In this document: positions 58,187 to 64,000 of the stretch, piece after piece | Layout: every line of letters begins with the position of its first letter | Position numbering within the stretch: the stretch's first letter is position 1 | Assembly (NCBI RefSeq): GCF_024499055.1 | Contig: NZ_CP071249.1 | Span: 1,977,001 to 2,041,000, forward strand | Length of the DNA stretch: 64,000 nt | Reading direction: 5' to 3' | Source: Turicibacter bilis | GTDB taxonomy: Bacteria; Bacillota_I; Bacilli_A; MOL361; Turicibacteraceae | The notes under the pieces: model-generated | What the model was told of the DNA's origin: nothing | Databases searched by the model: none | Seen by the model: the letters and a program-made list of their open reading frames with translations, nothing else | Translations under genes and position numbers: made by a program

Positions 58187-59914
58187 CTAAATTACTTCTT
58201 TGATAATATAATAGTAAGTCGGATGATTTGGTAAGTAAACGACGATTAGATAGTGAAGTTCATCTGTTGGTTTTAAAGTTTCATCTAAATAAATCGGTTC
58301 AACAACGGCATATTTGAACATATCCGGTAAGTTAATTTGGTGATGTTTAAGTAAATCAATCATTTTTTCCGATTTTTCAGCTAGACGATTAACAATTTGA
58401 CGACGTTCTTGTTTGTTTAGACGATCTTCCCACCAAATTTTTGGTTTGATTTTACTTTGTGCTAAATAATCAAGTTTCATGTATGAAAGAACGGTTTGTA
58501 ACTCTTCGTAAGAGATACTTTCTAAGTAATCGTATAATCGTATAAATAAATCACTTAGTTGATATTTAATCCAAGAATATCGATTTTCCCAATAGGCTCC
58601 AAATTGTTGCATGAATGCAAAAGGCGAAGCCTTAAATGGTCCATCTACTAAGTAAGCTATTGTATAATCCATGCGATGTGCATTCCAGTATCGCTCTAAA
58701 ATTTCTTCTGCTAAATGTATGTTATGGACGTCTTCTTCTGATAATGCATTATTTCGTTTCATTTCATATGGAGCGAATTCATCATATTCATATCCAAATT
58801 CATTGGCCTGTTTACGAAGCCCTGTTCCACGTAACATTTTTAAGAAACCAAGTTGTAATTCTTCTGGACGTAAGTCGAAAACATCGTTAAATGATTGTTC
58901 GAAACGATCGTAAGGCTCTTCTGGTAATCCGGCGATTAAATCGAGGTGAAGAATAATCTTTTCACCTTCTTTAATACGTAAAATATTTGTTGTCAGTTTA
59001 TCGAAGTTTTGGCGACGTTTAACTAATTGGTTCGTGAGTTCATAAGTAGATTGAATTCCAATTTCAAAACGGAATAATCCAGCAGGAGCATGCTCATTTA
59101 AATAGTCAATTAATTCAGTTGGCATGATATCAGCCGTTATTTCGAATTGGAATTGTGTTCCTGGTAAATGCTCTTCGATGATAAAATTAAACATCTCTAG
59201 TGCATATTTTTTATTAATATTGAAGGTACGATCTAAGAATTTGAATGTTTTTGCGCCATTTTTCATTAAATAACGGATTTCATCTTTGACTTTTTCCATA
59301 TCAAAATAACGAACTTTGTTATCCACAGAAGCTAAACAATATTGACATGAGTAAGGACATCCACGAGACGTTTCAATATATTGAATACGATTTGGTAAGT
59401 GTGGGATATCTTCTTCAAAATAAAATGGTGATAATATTTCTTTCGGATCAAGAATTGGTGCAGCTGGGTTTTGCACAGGCTCATTTGTCACCAGATTACG
59501 ATAGACAATTCCTCGTACCTCTGACACCTCACGTCTTCCGTGTAAAGCTTCCATTAATTCTTTAAATGAGAGCTCACCTTCACCATAAATAATGTAATCA
59601 ATTGGGCTTCTTGAGAACCAAACATCGAAATCATAAGAAACTTCCGGACCTCCCATGAAGATAGTTAACGTGGGATCTTTTTCTTTTAAAAGCTTAATTA
59701 ATTGTAACGTTTTTTCTACGTTCCAAATATAAACACTGAATCCAATGATTTTTGGTTTACGTGATAATAAATCTTCAAGAATATTTTCGAGTGTATCTTT
59801 CAGTGTATATTCTCTTAGTGTGATATCGAATTCTGGAGCATTTGCTTTTAAATAACGAATGGCTAAGTTAGTATGAATATATTTTGAATTTAGCGTAGTT
59901 AATATAATGGACAT
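58187..59914 (-). CDS. B12-binding-domain radical SAM protein (DUF4080 type)
   Basis: 575 aa from ATG at 59914 after GATGAGGTG; a start at 59929 is inside that site. Residues about 1-140 form a cobalamin-binding-like Rossmann domain (TLNSKYIHTNLAIRYLK, GFSVYIWNVE, FMGGPEVSYD), followed by a radical SAM barrel with CX3CX2C (ETSRGCPYSCQYCLAS) and a C-terminal DUF4080-like part. The B12-site DxHxxG is not evident, so cobalamin binding is uncertain. Many such proteins are methyltransferases or tRNA/natural-product enzymes. Substrate unknown; it stands alone. Confidence 0.85.
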   Translation of the reverse strand: MSIILTTLNSKYIHTNLAIRYLKANAPEFDITLREYTLKDTLENILEDLLSRKPKIIGFSVYIWNVEKTLQLIKLLKEKDPTLTIFMGGPEVSYDFDVWFSRSPIDYIIYGEGELSFKELMEALHGRREVSEVRGIVYRNLVTNEPVQNPAAPILDPKEILSPFYFEEDIPHLPNRIQYIETSRGCPYSCQYCLASVDNKVRYFDMEKVKDEIRYLMKNGAKTFKFLDRTFNINKKYALEMFNFIIEEHLPGTQFQFEITADIMPTELIDYLNEHAPAGLFRFEIGIQSTYELTNQLVKRRQNFDKLTTNILRIKEGEKIILHLDLIAGLPEEPYDRFEQSFNDVFDLRPEELQLGFLKMLRGTGLRKQANEFGYEYDEFAPYEMKRNNALSEEDVHNIHLAEEILERYWNAHRMDYTIAYLVDGPFKASPFAFMQQFGAYWENRYSWIKYQLSDLFIRLYDYLESISYEELQTVLSYMKLDYLAQSKIKPKIWWEDRLNKQERRQIVNRLAEKSEKMIDLLKHHQINLPDMFKYAVVEPIYLDETLKPTDELHYLIVVYLPNHPTYYYIIKEVI

Positions 59915-60121
59915 TATGTAACACCTCATCTTTTTATCCTTTTCATTTTAGCATAAACGAACTTTAGAAACCTATATCTTTTTATAGCCTTTTAAAATGG
60001 AGCGGTAGACAAGAATGAAATGATCATTGAAAAATAAAATATTTATGGTTATAAAAGGTATAAAATTCCTTTTTATGTTAATACTGAATCTAGAATGTCT
60101 TTAGATGAGGTAGGTGAGATG

Positions 60122-60823
60122 ATGTTAATTTCTATTCAAAACGTATGCAAAAACTATCGAGCAGGTGATATTGAAACAGCTGCTTTAAAAGATATCAATT
60201 TAGAAGTTAATAAAGGGGAGTTTGTGGTTGTATTAGGTCCTTCGGGTTCAGGGAAATCAACACTTCTTCATGTTAGTGGAGGTCTTGATGATGTGAATGA
60301 TGGGACGATTATTGTTAATGGAGAAGAGATTACAAAGATGAAAGGCTCTCAACTAACAAATTTTCGACGAAAAGAATTAGGGTTTATTTTTCAACAGTAT
60401 AATCTTATGCCGAATATGACTGTGTTTGAGAATGTAGAAGTAGGAGCCCGTTTAAGTCATCATCCATTAGATGTTGAAAAGGTGTTACAAGAAGTGATGC
60501 TTGATGATTTATTTAGTCAGTTTCCGTATCAATTATCGGGGGGACAGCAGCAACGGGTGGCAATTGCACGAGCGATTGCTAAAAATCCATCGATTTTATT
60601 TTGTGATGAGCCAACTGGGGCATTAGATGAGGAAACAGGTAAAACAGTGCTTGAAGTATTACAGCGTATTAATGAAGAGTTTCAGACGACTATCTTTTTA
60701 ATTACTCATAATTTAGGAATTGCAGATATGGCAGATAAAGTGGTCCGCATGAAGTCAGGTGAGATTGTTGAAGTTAGACATAATACTCATAAAAAGCGTG
60801 CCTCTGAAGTGAGTTGGGCTTAA
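60122..60823 (+). CDS. ABC transporter ATP-binding protein (MacB/LolD-like)
   Basis: 233 aa. Walker [11 protein letters not shown]-loop [13 protein letters not shown], signature [14 protein letters not shown], Walker [15 protein letters not shown] and H-loop LITH are all present. The DEPTGALD form is typical of ATPases that pair with FtsX-like permeases. The start is one of two adjacent ATGs (60119 or 60122) after GAGG and AGGTGAG; 60122 is chosen. Its stop overlaps the permease start by one base, so the two form one unit. Confidence 0.94.
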   Translation: MLISIQNVCKNYRAGDIETAALKDINLEVNKGEFVVVLGPSGSGKSTLLHVSGGLDDVNDGTIIVNGEEITKMKGSQLTNFRRKELGFIFQQYNLMPNMTVFENVEVGARLSHHPLDVEKVLQEVMLDDLFSQFPYQLSGGQQQRVAIARAIAKNPSILFCDEPTGALDEETGKTVLEVLQRINEEFQTTIFLITHNLGIADMADKVVRMKSGEIVEVRHNTHKKRASEVSWA

Positions 60824-63177
60824 TGTTATCAAAGAATCTATTACGAACTATTCGTCAGAAACCTTTTCAATTCTTATCTATTGTTGCCTTAATTATGATG
60901 GCCTCTTTTATTTATGTCGCTTTACAGGGATCAATCTCATCAGTTAGTTATTTCTTAACTGACTATACTCAGAAAATGAATCAGGAAGATTTCTTTGTTG
61001 TCTTATCTGCTCCAACAACTAACGATATTAAAGAGATGATTTCAAGGAAGGGGATTAGTGTCTCTGCTTTAGCTGATCAATCCAAAAGTCAGTTAATGAA
61101 AGAATATGAATATACGTTAATTGATTATTATGATGATCAATTAGAGATTTTAAGTAATGAGTTTGATGTGACCTTTGAAGGTCGATTTTATCGTGATGTG
61201 ATAACAGAGGTCAATGGACAAACGTATGATTATCGTGTCATTAAGCAGACTGATTCAGTTAATCTAACGTATATATTAGATGGAGAGTTACCAATCAAAA
61301 ACGATGAAGTAGCTATTTTTAAAACGTATGCGGATTCTAATGGATTAAGTATTGGTGATTCAATCTTATTAAATGATAAATCATTTGTCATTTCAGCTTT
61401 TGTTGCCGTTCCTGATTATATTTATCCTATTTTTAATTATGACAACCCTTTGTATGAGCCAGCCCGTGAGACGATTGCGATTGTGACAGAAACAGCTTAT
61501 GAAGCCTTTAATGAAAAGCAATGGGTCTTATATAGTGGTTATTTCAATCATGATGTAGATGACTTAGAATCTGTTGTCTCTCAAATTTCAGATACTCAAG
61601 GAGTGTCTTATGCGATGAGCAAAGATATTAATGTTAGAATTAGTACTGTTAATGCTCATTTAAGTAGTAATCAATTATTATCAATGACCTTTACAGGATT
61701 ATTATTGATGATGTCTGTCATTGTCATTGTGCTAGTCATGAAAAAGAGAATTAATGCAGAACGTGTTCAAATTGGTGTTTTAAAAGCCATAGGATATAGT
61801 TCATTTCAGATTGCAGTCAGTTATGTCACCTATCCGCTCCTTGCTACCATCATTGGTAGTTTAATCGGTTTCTTTTTGGGGATAGGTGTAGCAGCTATGT
61901 TGACCAATACTTATATGACAAGTTATATTGTTCCATTGATTCGCTTTTATTTTAAGAAAGAGTTAGTGTTAGGCGGTATTATCTATCCGATGATTGTTGT
62001 TGGATTTGCAAGTTTTGTAATCTTATTAGTTTTACTTAAAGATGAACCATTGAAGTTAATGAGAGAAAGTAGTTACTTGAAAATTTCAACAGTTTCTAAA
62101 TGGTTAATGAAGTTTTTAAAGCCATTTGATTTTGAAACAAGATTTAAATATTCATTGGCTTTTAGGAATATTGGAAAAATACTTTCATTGTTTAGTATTG
62201 TGCTAGTAGCAAGTAGTTTCCTTGTTTTTTCCTCAATCGCTTTTAAGTCAGTAGAGAATATTGTGGATAAGGCGTTTAAAAACGTTAATTACAGTTATCA
62301 AATTAAGTACAACAAGTTAATTAACAAACCATTTACTGAGACAGAAACTCCATTTTTAGAATATATGGTAGAACCGATTTTAGATGAGAAAAATACAGCT
62401 TTCTGTTTGTACGGTATCGATCCTTATAACTTTATCAATCCGCTTTATAATGCGGCGGGCGAAGAAATTACCTCTTTGGCGAAAGATGGTGTGATTATTA
62501 ACGAGTTTATTGCTCGTGCCTATTCATTACAAATAGGTGATGAACTGTCTCTTCAAGTTAAAGGAAAGGTGCTCAGTTATCCGGTGGTTGGGATTGTTAA
62601 TCACTACAATGGTCCGATGCTCTATACAAGTCTTAATGGCTTAATTAGAAATCTAGATCTTGAAGCGGGTGTTTATAATGGAAAATGGAGTAATGATCGA
62701 CCGGATAGTGATAAAAACCTTTCTTATATTTTTTCCATCGATGATCTAGCGAGAAATATAGAAGTTGGGATGGACATGATTCAAGTCTCGTTAATGATTA
62801 TGGTAGTTGTTGCTGTTATTTTGGGTAGCATTATGATGATATTGATTACAACCTTCATTATTGATGAAAATCAGAAACAGATTTCGATTCTTAAAGTGAT
62901 GGGATACTGTGAGAATGAGATTTCGAAAATGGTGTTAACGATCTATTTCCCCTTTGTGATGATAGCTTATTTATTGAGTATTCCCCTAACTAGAGCAGGA
63001 GTCGATTATATTATGACGCTGATTGCTTCCGAACTTCCAATGGCAATTCCAACGGATTTTACAATGGCTCAAACTATTATTGGGGGACTTACGGTTATGA
63101 TGACTTACTTGATTGCCATGAAGTGTTCAAAAGTTCAGCTTGATAAAATTTCATTACATGAGGTTTTAAAGTATTAG
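60823..63177 (+). CDS. ABC transporter permease with two FtsX domains
   Basis: 784 aa, starting at the ATG that overlaps the ATPase stop (TAATG); no own Shine-Dalgarno is seen, so coupling is likely. Topology: N-terminal helix (FLSIVALIMMASFIYVALQG), a large outside domain of about 240 residues, three helices (first FtsX core), a fourth near residue 455, a second outside domain, then three final helices. This MacB/YknZ-type plan moves or extracts substrates from the outer membrane face (peptides, lipids, antimicrobials). No two-component system is next to it, so substrate and control are unknown. Confidence 0.88.
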   Translation: MLSKNLLRTIRQKPFQFLSIVALIMMASFIYVALQGSISSVSYFLTDYTQKMNQEDFFVVLSAPTTNDIKEMISRKGISVSALADQSKSQLMKEYEYTLIDYYDDQLEILSNEFDVTFEGRFYRDVITEVNGQTYDYRVIKQTDSVNLTYILDGELPIKNDEVAIFKTYADSNGLSIGDSILLNDKSFVISAFVAVPDYIYPIFNYDNPLYEPARETIAIVTETAYEAFNEKQWVLYSGYFNHDVDDLESVVSQISDTQGVSYAMSKDINVRISTVNAHLSSNQLLSMTFTGLLLMMSVIVIVLVMKKRINAERVQIGVLKAIGYSSFQIAVSYVTYPLLATIIGSLIGFFLGIGVAAMLTNTYMTSYIVPLIRFYFKKELVLGGIIYPMIVVGFASFVILLVLLKDEPLKLMRESSYLKISTVSKWLMKFLKPFDFETRFKYSLAFRNIGKILSLFSIVLVASSFLVFSSIAFKSVENIVDKAFKNVNYSYQIKYNKLINKPFTETETPFLEYMVEPILDEKNTAFCLYGIDPYNFINPLYNAAGEEITSLAKDGVIINEFIARAYSLQIGDELSLQVKGKVLSYPVVGIVNHYNGPMLYTSLNGLIRNLDLEAGVYNGKWSNDRPDSDKNLSYIFSIDDLARNIEVGMDMIQVSLMIMVVVAVILGSIMMILITTFIIDENQKQISILKVMGYCENEISKMVLTIYFPFVMIAYLLSIPLTRAGVDYIMTLIASELPMAIPTDFTMAQTIIGGLTVMMTYLIAMKCSKVQLDKISLHEVLKY

Positions 63178-63262
63178 TTTGTATTTCATATTCAAAATCT
63201 ATATGTTTTGTGATATTCTAAAGACAACCTATGTCATAAAAGAAAGGGGTCTTGTAATTCAA

Positions 63263-63793
63263 ATGGAAAAAGTGTTATTTGACCAAGATACGATTACACG
63301 TTCATTAAAAAGGATTGCTCATGAAATTTTAGAGAAAAATGATAATTTAAATGATGTTGTTATTATTGGAATCAAGACGCGTGGTTCATATTTAGCTGAA
63401 CGTCTTGTTCGTTTAATTGAAGTATTTGAAGGTGTTACTGTTCCGTTAGGAGAGTTAGATATTACAAAATATCGAGATGATATTACACGTGAAATGAAAG
63501 AAGTTATTGTAAACCAGAGTACAGTACCGATGACATTAAACGGGAAGACTGTTATTTTGGTTGATGATGTTTTATATACAGGACGTACTGTACGTGCCGC
63601 TTTAGAAGCAGTACTTGAGTATGGTCGTCCCAAAAACATTCAATTAGCCACGTTAATTGATCGCGGTCATCGTGAATTACCAATTCGCGCGGATTATGTT
63701 GGAAAGAACATTCCAACGTCTCAAAAAGAAGTTGTTAACGTTTATTTAACAGAATTAGATAAACAAGATGCTGTTGTTTTATCTAAAGAATAA
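63263..63793 (+). CDS. pyrR: PyrR bifunctional protein (pyrimidine regulator / uracil phosphoribosyltransferase)
   Basis: 176 aa from ATG at 63263; the long in-frame extension back to 63179 has no site. The PRPP-binding loop VILVDDVLYTGRTVRAAL and PTSQKEVVNV near the C-terminus are typical. PyrR binds the leaders of pyr mRNAs in response to UMP and promotes termination. The pyr biosynthesis genes do not follow here: a hairpin and then an unrelated-looking start come next. Ribosome-binding site is AAAGGGGT, 12 bp away, longer than usual. Confidence 0.95.
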   Translation: MEKVLFDQDTITRSLKRIAHEILEKNDNLNDVVIIGIKTRGSYLAERLVRLIEVFEGVTVPLGELDITKYRDDITREMKEVIVNQSTVPMTLNGKTVILVDDVLYTGRTVRAALEAVLEYGRPKNIQLATLIDRGHRELPIRADYVGKNIPTSQKEVVNVYLTELDKQDAVVLSKE

Positions 63794-63794
63794 T

Positions 63795-63820
63795 TAAAAG
63801 GTGCCATAAGGCACCTTTTA
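63795..63820 (+). terminator. Hairpin after pyrR, probable terminator
   Basis: TAAAAGGTGCC pairs perfectly with GGCACCTTTTA around an ATAA loop. The 3' side has only four T, so termination may be weaker than at other sites here. Confidence 0.7.
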
Positions 63821-63919
63821 ATGTATAGTCTATTGAATAAAAAGATTTAAAATACAATATAATGATGTAGAGTAATTTAATAAATTATTGATTTATCGAG
63901 TATAAAGGAGGAATCATTG

Positions 63920-64000
63920 ATGCCAGAACTATCCCCTAAGATTGTCGGTCTTATGTCTACTAAATTAGATGATGGGTTAGGTATGTTTGAGTTTTTAATT
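63920..64000 (+). CDS. Start of an unidentified gene (3' end outside window)
   Basis: ATG at 63920, 8-9 bp after AAAGGAGGA; 27 codons are visible (MPELSPKIVGLMSTKLDDG...), open to the edge. A TATAAT at 63858-63863 could be its -10. Too short to identify. Confidence 0.6.
   Translation, partial: MPELSPKIVGLMSTKLDDGLGMFEFLI

Noticed and set aside
63833..63863. Strong promoter before the last partial gene
   Set aside because: TATAAT is present, but the nearest -35-like TTGAAT is 19 bp away and there is no TG extension, so it is only mentioned with the gene.

Overview
The window is one contiguous stretch of an AT-rich, low-GC Gram-positive (Bacillota) chromosome. Evidence: Firmicute-type rpoC tail, strong AGGAGG ribosome-binding sites, zinc-type S14 and L36, the cdaA-cdaR-glmM module, a glmS ribozyme, RNase J, KtrB and PyrR. 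The mix of genes (membrane-anchored MurF, a candidate queuine-salvage radical SAM enzyme, many isolated extended -10 promoters) suggests a gut-type Bacilli/Erysipelotrichia relative such as Turicibacter. That assignment is inference and cannot be proven from this sequence alone.

Layout. 1-7580: 3' part of rpoC, then the str cluster (rpsL, rpsG, fusA, tuf), with an early terminator-like hairpin in the rpsL leader and a strong terminator after tuf. 7581-8700: about 1.1 kb without an intact gene, very AT-rich and probably decayed. 8715-23330: a promoter and structured leader, then the 30-gene S10-spc-alpha super-cluster (rpsJ to rplQ), including secY, adk, map, infA and the small rpmJ. 23700-29540: cdaA-cdaR-glmM (c-di-AMP synthesis and control, amino-sugar phosphate mutase), then glmS behind a glmS ribozyme; these feed UDP-GlcNAc and cell wall synthesis. 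29540-31830: a marR regulator, a MATE efflux pump and a small metal-binding HMA protein, with the same 26-bp repeat in front of marR and the pump. 31830-35210: a possible queuosine-salvage patch: a YhhQ-type transporter behind an attenuator-like leader, a DUF2087 protein and, on the other strand, a small radical SAM protein that may be a queuine lyase; two decayed genes lie between. 35336-43020: a YfhO-like membrane protein, a secreted LURP-one-like protein, an alpha/beta hydrolase, membrane-anchored MurF, a Nudix hydrolase and Ddl (peptidoglycan precursor synthesis). 43330-49215: a dead XRE regulator, clpP (minus), then the glycolytic genes gap, pgk and tpiA with cinA inserted. 49312-53200: a large membrane-anchored secreted multidomain protein and an HExxH metallopeptidase. 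53206-59914: minus-strand rnjA, a GntR regulator, ktrB and a B12-dependent-type radical SAM protein, with one decayed gene. 60122-64000: an ABC/FtsX exporter, pyrR and the start of an unidentified gene.

No rRNA, tRNA, CRISPR array or intact insertion sequence was seen. At least four small genes (31948-32225, 33870-34248, 43332-43693, 54989-55315) are broken by stops or frameshifts, so the spaces between housekeeping blocks are accumulating gene remnants. The most notable observations are the attenuator-type leader of the YhhQ gene with a nearby CX4CX2C radical SAM protein, the cysteine-rich tail on phosphoglycerate kinase, the 26-bp operator-like repeat of the marR/MATE pair, and the large unassigned surface protein.
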